Of a stretch of DNA of 64,000 bases, positions 1-8,364 are shown in pieces. The translations under genes were made by a program, and so were the position numbers. The stretch lies in NCBI RefSeq assembly GCF_013170705.1, contig NZ_CP033334.1, positions 4,379,501 through 4,443,500 of the forward strand, given 5' to 3'. The DNA is from Mesorhizobium loti (GTDB taxonomy: Bacteria; Pseudomonadota; Alphaproteobacteria; Rhizobiales; Rhizobiaceae). A model generated the notes under the pieces. The model ran no database searches, was not told the DNA's origin, and saw nothing but the letters and a program-made list of their open reading frames with translations. The first letter of the stretch is position 1, and each line of letters begins with the position of its first letter.

Positions 1-2
1 CG

Positions 3-995
3 CGCATCAGCGATCTCGCGGAAATCCATGATTTCCTGAAGGAATCTGTTCCTGAACTGAAGGTGGCGGTTGCCCATGGCCAGATGCCGCCGGGCGAACT
101 CGACGACATCATGAATGCCTTCTACGACGGGCAATATGATGTGCTTTTGTCGACCACGATCGTCGAGTCCGGTCTCGACATCCCGACCGCCAACACGCTG
201 ATCATCCACCGCGCCGACATGTTCGGCCTGTCGCAGCTCTACCAGTTGCGCGGCCGCGTGGGCCGCTCCAAGGTGCGCGCCTATGCGCTGTTCACGCTGC
301 CGGCCAACCGCAAGCTGACCGACACGGCCGAACGCCGGCTGAAAGTGCTGCAGTCGCTCGACACGCTCGGCGCCGGCTTCCAGCTCGCCAGCCACGATCT
401 CGATATCAGGGGCGCCGGCAATCTTCTGGGTGAAGAACAGTCCGGCCACATCAAGGAGGTCGGTTTCGAACTCTACCAGCAGATGCTGGAGGAGGCCGTC
501 GCCGAGGTGAAGGATTCCGGCGAGGTGCAGGATGGCGGCTGGTCGCCGCAGATCGCCGTCGGCACGGCGGTGATGATCCCGGAAAGCTACGTGCCGGACC
601 TGCAGCTCAGGCTGGCGCTCTACCGCCGTCTCGGCGACCTCGAAAACACCGAGGAGATCGATGCCTTTGGCGCCGAACTCATCGACCGGTTCGGCCCGCT
701 GCCGGACGAGGTGAAGCATCTCCTGAAGATCGTCTTCATCAAGGCACTTTGCCGCAAGGCCAATGTCGAAAAGCTCGATGCCGGGCCGAAGGGCGTCGTC
801 ATCCATTTCCGCAAGCGCGAATTCTCCAACCCGGTCGGCCTCGTCAAGTTCATCGGCGAGCAGGGTTCACTGGCCAAGATCCGGCCGGACCACAGCGTCG
901 TCTTCACCCGCGACTGGCCAACGGCCGAGAAGCGTCTGGCGGGCTCGGCGGTGGTCATGACGCAACTGGCAAGGCTGGTGGAGAAGGCGGCATAG
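3..995 (+). CDS. mfd: Transcription-repair coupling factor Mfd, C-terminal part (5' truncated by window edge)
   Basis: The open frame runs in from the left edge and covers the last ~330 residues of a protein normally near 1150. It carries the end of the superfamily 2 translocase: ESGLDIPTANTLI (motif V region) and QLYQLRGRVGRS (motif VI). The RecG/Mfd-type TRG segment follows (RGAGNLLGEEQSGHIKEVG), then the Mfd C-terminal domain. Mfd displaces RNA polymerase stalled at DNA damage and recruits UvrA. The retained motifs are intact, so the gene looks functional. No terminator is obvious after the stop; class II DAHP synthase follows on the same strand 134 bp later. Confidence 0.95.
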   Translation, partial: RISDLAEIHDFLKESVPELKVAVAHGQMPPGELDDIMNAFYDGQYDVLLSTTIVESGLDIPTANTLIIHRADMFGLSQLYQLRGRVGRSKVRAYALFTLPANRKLTDTAERRLKVLQSLDTLGAGFQLASHDLDIRGAGNLLGEEQSGHIKEVGFELYQQMLEEAVAEVKDSGEVQDGGWSPQIAVGTAVMIPESYVPDLQLRLALYRRLGDLENTEEIDAFGAELIDRFGPLPDEVKHLLKIVFIKALCRKANVEKLDAGPKGVVIHFRKREFSNPVGLVKFIGEQGSLAKIRPDHSVVFTRDWPTAEKRLAGSAVVMTQLARLVEKAA

Positions 996-1129
996 CCTAC
1001 CCTGCCCATTCGCCAGCGCTGAAATTCCGGTCTAGAATAGGAAATCGGCTTCGTGTATGGAGCCGCCAACCCATATAGGGGTGGAAATGCGGGCGAGGGT
1101 GTTCGCCGGAAAGAGCGTTGGGTGCAGCG

Positions 1130-2503
1130 ATGACGAAATGGTCGCCGAATTCGTGGAGAGCAAAGCCGATCAAGCAGGTTCCTGCCTATCCGGATCTTGC
1201 CGCGCTGAAAAACACGGAAGCCCAGCTCGCGACCTTTCCGCCTCTGGTTTTTGCCGGTGAGGCACGCAAGCTGAAGAAGCAACTCGCCGCGGTCGCAGCC
1301 GGCGAAGCCTTCCTGCTCCAGGGTGGCGATTGCGCCGAGAGCTTTGCCGAACATGGCGCCGACAACATCCGCGACTTCTTCCGCGTCTTCCTGCAGATGT
1401 CGGTGGTGCTCACCTTCGCCGGCGCGCAGCCTGTGGTGAAGGTCGGCCGCGTTGCCGGCCAGTTCGCCAAGCCGCGTTCGTCCGACAATGAGACCAAGGG
1501 CGAGGTGACGTTGCCGAGCTATCGCGGCGACATCATCAACGGTATCGAATTCGACCAGAAATCGCGCATTCCCGATCCCGCGCGCCAGGAAATGGCCTAC
1601 CGCCAGTCGGCGGCGACGCTCAACCTTCTGCGCGCCTTCGCGCAGGGCGGCTATGCCAGCCTGGAGAACGTGCATCGCTGGATGCTCGGCTTCGTGTCCG
1701 ACAGCCCGCAGGGCGAGAAGTACGAGTCGCTCGCCAACCGCATCACCGAGACGATGGACTTCATGAAGGCCGTCGGCATCACCTCGGAGACCAATTACGC
1801 GCTGCGCGAGACCGATTTCTACACCAGCCACGAGGCTTTGCTGCTCGGCTACGAAGAGGCGCTGACCCGCGTCGATTCGACCTCCGGCGACTGGTACGCC
1901 ACGTCGGGCCATATGATCTGGATCGGCGACCGCACGCGCCAGCCCGACCATGCCCATGTTGAATATTGCCGCGGCATCAAGAACCCGCTCGGCCTGAAAT
2001 GCGGTCCGTCGCTGACCGCTGACGGCTTGCTGGAACTGATCGACCTGCTCAACCCCGAGAACGAGCCCGGCCGGTTGACGCTGATCGCGCGCTTTGGTTC
2101 GGACAAGGTCGCTGATCATCTGCCGAAACTTGTGCGCGCGGTGCAGAAGGAAGGCCGCAGCGTGGTCTGGTCGTCCGACCCGATGCACGGCAACACCATC
2201 GAGGCCGCCGGCTACAAGACGCGGCCGTTCGACCGCATCCTGAAGGAGGTGCAGACCTTCTTCGAGGTGCACCGCGCGGAAGGCACGCATCCGGGCGGCA
2301 TCCATGTCGAAATGACCGGCAAGAACGTCACCGAATGCACCGGTGGCGCGCGCGCCATAACGGCCGAGGAATTGCAGGACCGCTACCACACCCATTGCGA
2401 TCCGCGCCTCAATGCTGACCAGGCGATCGAACTGGCCTTCCTGGTCTCGGACCTCCTGAAGAAAAGCCATCCGGTGCAGCACAAGCAGGCTGTGAACGGC
2501 TGA
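1130..2503 (+). CDS. aroG: Class II 3-deoxy-7-phosphoheptulonate (DAHP) synthase
   Basis: This 457-residue protein condenses phosphoenolpyruvate and erythrose 4-phosphate, the first step of the shikimate pathway. It is of the plant/AroH-like class II type. It begins [16 protein letters not shown] and contains [11 protein letters not shown] (metal-binding Cys region), [12 protein letters not shown], and the C-terminal [11 protein letters not shown] and [10 protein letters not shown] segments carrying metal and substrate ligands. An in-frame TTG lies 12 bp upstream, but the ATG at 1130 matches the family N-terminus. The gene stands alone and ends in a strong intrinsic terminator. The symbol for class II enzymes varies (aroF/aroG/aroH), so the function is surer than the name. 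Confidence 0.95.
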   Translation: MTKWSPNSWRAKPIKQVPAYPDLAALKNTEAQLATFPPLVFAGEARKLKKQLAAVAAGEAFLLQGGDCAESFAEHGADNIRDFFRVFLQMSVVLTFAGAQPVVKVGRVAGQFAKPRSSDNETKGEVTLPSYRGDIINGIEFDQKSRIPDPARQEMAYRQSAATLNLLRAFAQGGYASLENVHRWMLGFVSDSPQGEKYESLANRITETMDFMKAVGITSETNYALRETDFYTSHEALLLGYEEALTRVDSTSGDWYATSGHMIWIGDRTRQPDHAHVEYCRGIKNPLGLKCGPSLTADGLLELIDLLNPENEPGRLTLIARFGSDKVADHLPKLVRAVQKEGRSVVWSSDPMHGNTIEAAGYKTRPFDRILKEVQTFFEVHRAEGTHPGGIHVEMTGKNVTECTGGARAITAEELQDRYHTHCDPRLNADQAIELAFLVSDLLKKSHPVQHKQAVNG

Positions 2504-2533
2504 TCCGGCAGACCGCAACAGATCGAAACACGA

Positions 2534-2563
2534 GGGCGCCGGAGAAATCCGGCGCCCTTTTTT
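2534..2563 (+). terminator. Intrinsic terminator after DAHP synthase
   Basis: The arms GGGCGCCGG and CCGGCGCCC are perfectly complementary around a short AGAAAT loop and are followed at once by six T. This lies 31 bp after the DAHP synthase stop and isolates it from the next gene. Confidence 0.9.
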
Positions 2564-2697
2564 CGTGCTGGGCCATGCCGTCGATTTGATAGATGTGCCA
2601 AACCTTACGAAAATTTATGCTGGCGCGATCACTGCAAAACCAAGATTGAGGTGAATGTTCGCCGCCGAGATCATGTTATCCGGCTAGGAATCGGCGA

Positions 2698-3267
2698 ATG
2701 GCAATGGAAGACTCCACCCAGGAGCACCTTGAGAACGCCGAGCATGCCGAACATGCCGCGCATGAGGGCAATCCCTTTCTGACCACGGTCTCTGTGACCA
2801 TTGCGGTGCTGGCGGTTCTTGCCGCGACGGTCGGCAGCTTCGAGTCGCTCGAAACCGCTGAGGCGATCAACGACAAGAGCGAGGCGGCCTACCTCCAGAA
2901 CAAGGCCAGCGATCAATGGAGCTTCTTCCAGGCAAAGAGCATCAAGAAGAACAGTTATGAGATCGCGGCGGCGATGGGTGGCCCGGCCACCGATCAATTC
3001 CAGGCCAACGCGAAGCGCAATGAAGCCGATGGCGCGGAGATAGAGGCCAAGGCGACAGAATTTGAAAAGCAGGTCGATGAAAAGCTGCGTGACAGCGATC
3101 TGCGGGAATACCGGCACCATGTTCTGACGTTTGCCGTGACGTTGCTGCACATCTCGATCGCCGTCGCGACACTTTCCATCATCACCCGTGGCAAGCGCTG
3201 GCCGTGGATCGGCTCGCTGGCTCTTGGAGCCCTGGGCGCGATCGCCGCCGGCTTCGCCTATATTTGA
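2698..3267 (+). CDS. DUF4337 family membrane protein
   Basis: This 189-residue protein has a His/Glu-rich N-terminus. A transmembrane segment lies around residues 27-48, followed by a long helical, charged extramembrane stretch at about 55-135. Two more hydrophobic segments lie at about 141-163 and 167-189. The arrangement and the motif KSEAAYLQNKASDQWSFFQAKSIK fit DUF4337, a bacterial inner-membrane family without an assigned biochemical role. The ATG at 2698 has AGGA 8 bp upstream; a second ATG at 2704 is possible. It converges on the GGDEF gene with only 65 bp between stops and no clear terminator. Confidence 0.85.
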   Translation: MAMEDSTQEHLENAEHAEHAAHEGNPFLTTVSVTIAVLAVLAATVGSFESLETAEAINDKSEAAYLQNKASDQWSFFQAKSIKKNSYEIAAAMGGPATDQFQANAKRNEADGAEIEAKATEFEKQVDEKLRDSDLREYRHHVLTFAVTLLHISIAVATLSIITRGKRWPWIGSLALGALGAIAAGFAYI

Positions 3268-3332
3268 TTGCGCTGGCGCTTTGGTCCGACATGGCCCAAG
3301 GGCATTCGTCGCGGGCGCAGGGCCGGCCGGGA

Positions 3333-4454
3333 TCAATCCTTCTTGTAGAGCAGCCAACTCTTGCCGGCGCGCCCGGCCATGGTGGAATGTTTGGTGACGC
3401 GGTTGCGGCCACTTACCTTCGAGCGGTAGAGCGCACGGTCGGCTTTCGTATAAAGGTCCTCGGGGCCTTCGGCCTCCGACGCCATGCAGATGCCCATCGA
3501 CACCGTCACGGCGCCGTAATTCATACCGGTCTGGCTGCTGGTGAACGGCGTCTGTTCGATCAGGGCGCGAATGCGCTCGGCGATCTCGTAGGTGGCGTCT
3601 TCGCTGGCGCCCTCGATGATCAGCGCGAACTCCTCGCCACCGGTGCGGGCAACGAACATATCGCCGCGGATGCTGGTCTGGAAAATGTCGGCGATGATCT
3701 GAATGATCTTGTCGCCGACCGGGTGACCATAGCGATCATTAATATCCTTGAACCGGTCGATGTCGGCAAGGATCAGGGCATTGAACAGAATGCCCTTGTT
3801 GCTGTTGTAGATCCGGGTGATTTCCTTGTCGAAGGCGCGCCGGTTCCAGATATGGGTCAACGGATCGGTGTCGGCGAGCCGCTTGTACTCTTCGAGCTTC
3901 GACTTGACGCTCTCGAGTTCGATCGTCTTGTCGTTGAGCGCCGAGGCGACCTGCCGGCCATGATCAATGGTCGAGTTGGTGGCGACCGACATGGCGTTGG
4001 CGATCTTGTGCAGGAGATCCTGCGAAAGCAGGCTTCGGTTACTCAGGCCGCTCGATGTCTCATCGAGAATCCTGCCGTATTTTTCGATGTGGCCGCGCTC
4101 GCTCCGCAACAGCGATGCGACTTCCTCGAGCTCCCTGGCGATGACGTCCCGCGCATGCTCGACAATGTCTGGGCCGTGACTGTGGGCAAAGAAAGAACGG
4201 CCGATCTTGTCCAATTCGTCCTGTGTCGGCCGGTTGCTCAGCGAGAGCACGGCAAGGCTGAGCTCGCGATTGGTGCCGCTCAGGGCCTCGTAGAAGATCT
4301 CGTAGTTGCGCGGCAGGCCAAGCACGCCGAGCTGGCGCATCGTGGCGACAACGGCGGATACGATATCGGTGCCTTGTTCGGTTGGGGCGGATGCCGGCTG
4401 CATGTCTGATTCACTCGTCCCCTCGGATCCCGGCGCGGAATTTGCGGGTTCCAT
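3333..4454 (-). CDS. GGDEF-domain diguanylate cyclase
   Basis: This 373-residue cytoplasmic protein has an N-terminal helical region of about 190 residues and a C-terminal GGDEF domain. The active-site signature RTGGEEFALI is present, as are the DIDRFKDINDRYGHPVGD nucleotide-binding stretch and a terminal YTKADRALYRSK. These features predict synthesis of cyclic di-GMP from two GTP. No transmembrane segment or known sensor domain is visible, so the input may act through the N-terminal helices. I see no RxxD inhibitory site directly before GGEEF. The gene is monocistronic. Confidence 0.93.
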   Translation of the reverse strand: MEPANSAPGSEGTSESDMQPASAPTEQGTDIVSAVVATMRQLGVLGLPRNYEIFYEALSGTNRELSLAVLSLSNRPTQDELDKIGRSFFAHSHGPDIVEHARDVIARELEEVASLLRSERGHIEKYGRILDETSSGLSNRSLLSQDLLHKIANAMSVATNSTIDHGRQVASALNDKTIELESVKSKLEEYKRLADTDPLTHIWNRRAFDKEITRIYNSNKGILFNALILADIDRFKDINDRYGHPVGDKIIQIIADIFQTSIRGDMFVARTGGEEFALIIEGASEDATYEIAERIRALIEQTPFTSSQTGMNYGAVTVSMGICMASEAEGPEDLYTKADRALYRSKVSGRNRVTKHSTMAGRAGKSWLLYKKD

Positions 4455-4816
4455 TGATCGCCGCCTTGGGGAGCGCTAACCGATAGCCCAGAACATCTTG
4501 CGAAGAGATCTGTCCCCACCCATGACCTTCGCTTGGCGTAACCATAAATGCGGTAGCGCTAAAGTTTCCTTAATTTGCACGATTCCCACAAGTTTTCTCT
4601 ACCTGTGGCTGCAGAAGCATAAACTTTCGCATCACTGTCGCGAGACAAGACCCAATTTGGCGCGTTGAATTCGAAATCCGTGCGGCGCGCTGCTGGAAAT
4701 GAAACTGAGTTTCGGATTCGCCACGCCAATCGATGTCGTATTTGCTTGCGCGCAATCCCCGCAAAGCTGGAATCCTGGCAATGATGCTGGACGAGGTTTC
4801 TTCAAGGGGGGCCAAA
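4455..4816. other. 362-bp divergent intergenic region between GGDEF and GFA genes
   Basis: This stretch is AT-richer than its surroundings and must hold the divergent promoters of both neighbours. It contains a small palindrome GAAACTGAGTTTC at 4701-4713. An open frame in phase with the GFA gene reaches back to 4733, but the family N-terminus and the ribosome binding site place the real start at 4817. I see no RNA gene or mobile element. Confidence 0.5.
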
Positions 4817-5233
4817 ATGAGCGACAGTAACCGGGGATCATGCCTGTGCGGAGCGGTCCGCTTCCGGACGCACGGAGCATTGCGTGGTGTCGTCTACTGC
4901 CATTGCTCGCAATGCAGGAAGCAGAGCGGGCATTTCTATGCCGCGACCAATGTTGCCGACGCAGACATCGTGATCGAAGGCGCCGAAAGCATCACCTGGT
5001 ATGAAGCATCCGCTTTCGCCAGGCGCGGCTTCTGCAAGACATGCGGGTCGGTGCTTTTCTGGAAGCCGAGGGATCAGGGCTACATTTCGGTCATGGCGGG
5101 ATCGTTCGACAAGCCGACAGGCCTCAAGGGCGACTGTCATATCTTCGTTGGGGACAAGGGCGACTATTATTCGATCGACGACGGACTGCCGCAGTTTGAA
5201 AAGTCGACGCCTTCGATAGCGGTCGCCGAATGA
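4817..5233 (+). CDS. GFA (glutathione-dependent formaldehyde-activating)/CENP-V family protein
   Basis: The 138-residue protein carries the family's zinc-ligand cysteines in order: GSCLCGAVRF, then CHCSQCRK, then GFCKTCGS. The fold binds structural zinc and, in the founding member Gfa, helps glutathione add to formaldehyde. Most homologues have no proven substrate, so only family membership is secure. The ATG at 4817 is preceded by AAGGGGGG, a strong Shine-Dalgarno sequence. An in-frame start at 4733 would add 28 residues without family support. dgkA begins 78 bp after its stop. Confidence 0.88.
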   Translation: MSDSNRGSCLCGAVRFRTHGALRGVVYCHCSQCRKQSGHFYAATNVADADIVIEGAESITWYEASAFARRGFCKTCGSVLFWKPRDQGYISVMAGSFDKPTGLKGDCHIFVGDKGDYYSIDDGLPQFEKSTPSIAVAE

Positions 5234-5311
5234 ATTTTGGACGAGACGCCTTATTCCCTTGATCGGGCCGTTGCTTTATCTCGTGCCGGTAATTCGGAAA
5301 GAGGTTTGGGC

Positions 5312-5671
5312 ATGCAGCGGCTGATCGACGCTTTTTTCAATTCGGTGCGGGCGTTTCGCAAGCTGGCCGCCAGCGAGAAGGCTTTCCAGCAGGAATTGCT
5401 GCTGTTGCTGCTCGCCTTGCCGGCCGGGTGGTTCGTTTCCGTCTCGTGGCGTGGCTACGCCTTGCTGATCGGGGCGGTGCTGCTCCTGATCATGGTCGAG
5501 GTGCTGAACACCGGGATCGAGGCCGCCTGCGATGCGTTCAGCCGCGAGTTCAACGTCGACATCCAGCTGGCCAAGGATTGCGGTTCGCTGGCTGTGCTGA
5601 TCTCGGTGTTCATCGTCGCCGGCGTCTGGGGCATCGCGCTCATCGAGCGGATCACCGGACTACCGATCTAG
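5312..5671 (+). CDS. dgkA: Diacylglycerol kinase, DgkA type
   Basis: At 119 residues this is the usual length of the small, three-helix membrane kinase that phosphorylates diacylglycerol to phosphatidic acid in the inner membrane. An N-terminal amphipathic region (FNSVRAFRKLAASEKAFQQE) precedes three hydrophobic segments. The catalytic signature EVLNTGIEAACD lies on the second. It recycles diacylglycerol released during membrane-derived oligosaccharide or cyclic glucan modification. The ATG at 5312 gives the family N-terminus MQRLIDAFFNS; the longer frame from 5237 is not supported. Confidence 0.93.
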   Translation: MQRLIDAFFNSVRAFRKLAASEKAFQQELLLLLLALPAGWFVSVSWRGYALLIGAVLLLIMVEVLNTGIEAACDAFSREFNVDIQLAKDCGSLAVLISVFIVAGVWGIALIERITGLPI

Positions 5672-5711
5672 CGTTGCCATTCTTATATGACGGTAACTAA
5701 AGGAAACCGTC

Positions 5712-6299
5712 ATGTCCGAAGCCGCGAATCTTCTGCTTCTCGAACGCAAAGCCCTGCCGGACGATTTGCGCTGGCTGGTCGACAAATACCCGCGTGAAAA
5801 CTGGCAGGGCCACGCCAACATCCACGGCATCGCCAACATGTGGCTGCAGCGGCACGACATGTTCCGCGAACTCGGCGGCATGCTGACCAACGGTATTGGC
5901 GATTATCGCGAGGGCAGGCTGACGGCGCCTGATTTCGCGCGCTGGTTCGCGCCGCGCCTCAACCATTTTCTCGGCAATCTCGACGGTCACCACAATGTCG
6001 AGGATCATCATTATTTTCCGGTCTTCGCCAAGGTGGAGGCGCGGCTGAAGCGCGGTTTTGAGATTCTCGATACAGATCACCAGACCATCCATGAAGGATT
6101 GGAGCGCAATGTCGAGGCGGCCAATGCCTTCATCAAGACGCTTCAGGAGAGCGAGGACAAACAGCGCTTCGCGGCGGATGCCTATGCCGACGAAAACAGC
6201 AGGCTGATCGCCATGCTGACCCAGCATCTTGCCGATGAGGAAGACCTGATCATCCCCTTGATCCTCGATCGAGGTGATCGGGCGCTCGGTATAGCCTGA
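5712..6299 (+). CDS. Hemerythrin-domain protein
   Basis: The 195-residue cytoplasmic protein has the spaced His/Glu/Asp ligands of a hemerythrin-like di-iron four-helix bundle: HANIHGIANMWLQRHD early, DGHHNVEDHHYFPVF centrally, and later DTDHQTIHEGLE and LTQHLADEED. Such proteins bind oxygen or nitric oxide or act in iron homeostasis; nothing here chooses between these roles. The start has AGGA 8 bp upstream. Its stop lies 4 bp from the stop of the convergent dedA-like gene, leaving no space for a terminator. Confidence 0.85.
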   Translation: MSEAANLLLLERKALPDDLRWLVDKYPRENWQGHANIHGIANMWLQRHDMFRELGGMLTNGIGDYREGRLTAPDFARWFAPRLNHFLGNLDGHHNVEDHHYFPVFAKVEARLKRGFEILDTDHQTIHEGLERNVEAANAFIKTLQESEDKQRFAADAYADENSRLIAMLTQHLADEEDLIIPLILDRGDRALGIA

Positions 6300-6303
6300 C
6301 GGG

Positions 6304-6891
6304 TCAAAAGTCCTTGGCGCGCTCCCGCTTGGCGATGTGTCGTGCGATGAGCCAGGCAAGGATCGCCACCGTCAGGCCAATGCAAAGCCCGATCAGCAGC
6401 CTTTCGTGGCGAAGCAACGCCTGACCGACGAAATGCTCGGCGCCCAAGCCGAAAACGTAGCCTATTGAACTGAACAGCATCGCCCAGATCACCGATGAGA
6501 TGGCATTGAGGATGATGAAGCGCGGCATCGCTATGGTCGAAAGACCCGCGGCGATGCCGCCGACCAGGCGCATGCCGTAGACATAGCGGTTCGACAGCAC
6601 GAAGATATTGGGATGGGTGTTGAGCAGGCGATAGGCGCGGCGGAAGCCGGGCCGCCTGCGCAATCTGACGACATAACGATGATCGGCGAAACTTCTGCCG
6701 AGGATGAAGAAGCACGTATCGCCGAGGAAAGCGCCAAGGGCGGCCGCTACAAAGGCATGCCACAGCACGAAAACATGCTGATGGGCGAAGAAGCCGCCGA
6801 GGATGGCGGCACTTTCCCCCTCGGCGACACAGCCGACGAAGACGGCGAGCAGCCCGTACTGTTCGATGAAATGATGGATCGCGTCGGTCAT
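6304..6891 (-). CDS. DedA family (VTT/SNARE-associated) inner-membrane protein
   Basis: The 195-residue polytopic protein has the DedA signature regions: an N-terminal EQYGLLAVFVGCVAEGES, the GAFLGDTCFFILGR motif, and the central Arg-containing FVLSNRYVYGMRLVGGIAAGLS. DedA proteins support undecaprenyl-phosphate or phospholipid recycling and membrane energetics. The gene start overlaps the end of the upstream DUF1003 gene by 4 bp, so the two are probably translationally coupled and may work together at the envelope. Confidence 0.9.
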   Translation of the reverse strand: MTDAIHHFIEQYGLLAVFVGCVAEGESAAILGGFFAHQHVFVLWHAFVAAALGAFLGDTCFFILGRSFADHRYVVRLRRRPGFRRAYRLLNTHPNIFVLSNRYVYGMRLVGGIAAGLSTIAMPRFIILNAISSVIWAMLFSSIGYVFGLGAEHFVGQALLRHERLLIGLCIGLTVAILAWLIARHIAKRERAKDF

Positions 6892-7451
6892 GAGGCCGAC
6901 TGCTGCTGCGCCAGCCTCTCGTCGATCCGTTTGACCACTTCCGCCAGCCGCACGATCTCGTCGCGCATGCCGATGATCTGGCTGTGGCGCAGTTCATCGA
7001 GTTTTTCGTGGAGCGCCATGATCTCGATTTCGGCCTTCAGATTGACCTCGTAGTCGTGGGCGGCATCGATGCGGTCACGTTCGGTCTGGCGGTTCTGCGC
7101 CATCATGATCACCGGCGCCTGCAAGGCGGCGACCATCGACAACACCAGGTTGAGGAAGATGAACGGGTAGGGGTCGAAGGCATCGCGCGTCAACAGCCAG
7201 ACATTGCCGCCGGTCCAGAGAATCAGGAAAGCGAGAAAGGCGAGGATGAAGGACCAGGAACCACCGATGCGGGCGATCGTGTCGGCTAGTCGGTCGCCAA
7301 AGGTCTGGTGGAAAGCGACCGCCTTGTTGGTGTCCCTGGAGATCGTGGTGCGTTCGAGCGTCGATTGCAGCACCCGGCTTTCCAATAGGCTGAGGCCATC
7401 CGGGCGCCGCTTGAGCCAGCGGTTCGCCAGGTCGTCGATCGTCTTGTACAT
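6888..7451 (-). CDS. DUF1003 family membrane protein
   Basis: The 187-residue protein has two closely spaced membrane segments at about residues 65-87 and 98-120. They follow a cytoplasmic N-terminus containing the typical TFGDRLADTIARIGGSWSF. After them come APVIMMAQNRQTERDR and a coiled-coil tail at about 140-180. This is the DUF1003 pattern; the molecular role is unknown. It is first gene of a two-gene unit with the DedA homologue and lies divergent from the DNA glycosylase gene 86 bp away. Confidence 0.87.
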   Translation of the reverse strand: MYKTIDDLANRWLKRRPDGLSLLESRVLQSTLERTTISRDTNKAVAFHQTFGDRLADTIARIGGSWSFILAFLAFLILWTGGNVWLLTRDAFDPYPFIFLNLVLSMVAALQAPVIMMAQNRQTERDRIDAAHDYEVNLKAEIEIMALHEKLDELRHSQIIGMRDEIVRLAEVVKRIDERLAQQQSAS

Positions 7452-7537
7452 GGCAGTCTCCGTCGTCAGTGGAGATAGACGTAGAGGCTGCCGGCCCTCG
7501 CGGGAAGTGTTACATTCAGGCCAACAGGGAGGGACCC

Positions 7538-8257
7538 ATGGCAGATTTCAAGAAAATTCGTCTGCGCGCGGCAAAACGCAAGGGTGGCGAGGCGGAGCTT
7601 TCGTCGTTGCTGGGGCCGGTGCCCGACAATGCCGCCGTTGCCGACATCCCGGACGATCGCATCCTGTCGATCATGGCCGAGCGGATCTTTGCCGCCGGTT
7701 TTGTCTGGCGCGTCATCGAACAGAAATGGCCGGGTTTCGAGGAGGCGTTTCTGCGTTTCGAGCCGAAGCGGCTTTTGTTCCAGCCTGACGATTTCTGGCA
7801 CGATCTGGCTTCCGACCAGCGAATCGTGCGCAATCCGCAGAAGATCAAATCCGTGCGCGACAACGCAGCCTTCGTCGAACGCGTGTCCAAGGAACATGGC
7901 GGCTTCTTCGGCCATTTCCTCGCCGACTGGCCAGCGGATGATCAGGTCGGGCTGTTGGCCTATCTCGGCAAGCACGGCAGCCGGCTCGGCGGCAATACCG
8001 GCCAGTATTTCCTGCGCTGGCTGGGCTGGGACGCCTTCGTCATTTCGGCCGACATGGCGGCGGCCCTTCGCGACGCAGGTCTCGATATCGCCGAAAGCCC
8101 GACTTCGAAGAGGGACCTCGACAAGATCCAGGCCCAGATCAATCAATGGGTGGCGGACACAGGCCTGCCGCGCCGGCACATTTCGCGCATCCTGGCGATG
8201 TCGATCGGCGACAACCATTCGCCGCAGTCGTTGCGTGAATACATGGGCGACGACTGA
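7538..8257 (+). CDS. DNA-3-methyladenine glycosylase I (Tag) family protein
   Basis: The 239-residue protein resembles the Tag superfamily: an AERIFAAGFVWRVIEQKWPGFEEAF helix-hairpin region, NPQKIKSVRDNAAFV, and a C-terminal RHISRILAMSIGDN. Tag enzymes remove 3-methyladenine from alkylated DNA. This is a divergent branch with a long basic N-terminus (MADFKKIRLRAAKRKGG), and the zinc-ligand Cys/His set of E. coli Tag is not apparent, so activity should be called probable. The ATG at 7538 follows AGGGAGGG; the frame open from 7469 lacks a comparable site. Confidence 0.75.
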   Translation: MADFKKIRLRAAKRKGGEAELSSLLGPVPDNAAVADIPDDRILSIMAERIFAAGFVWRVIEQKWPGFEEAFLRFEPKRLLFQPDDFWHDLASDQRIVRNPQKIKSVRDNAAFVERVSKEHGGFFGHFLADWPADDQVGLLAYLGKHGSRLGGNTGQYFLRWLGWDAFVISADMAAALRDAGLDIAESPTSKRDLDKIQAQINQWVADTGLPRRHISRILAMSIGDNHSPQSLREYMGDD

Positions 8258-8364
8258 TCGCCGGTCTGGGCGCGAATGGCCTCAGGTCGTTCGGATCGGC
8301 GCGGTCCGGGGTGGTCCAAACGAACGCCATTGCTCGGGCAATTCCGCCGCGCTAAGTCAGCAGC

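Noticed and set aside
620..2518. 632-codon open frame antisense to mfd and DAHP synthase
   Set aside because: It mirrors two clear genes; its composition is that of a GC-rich complement frame and it has no family features or ribosome binding site.
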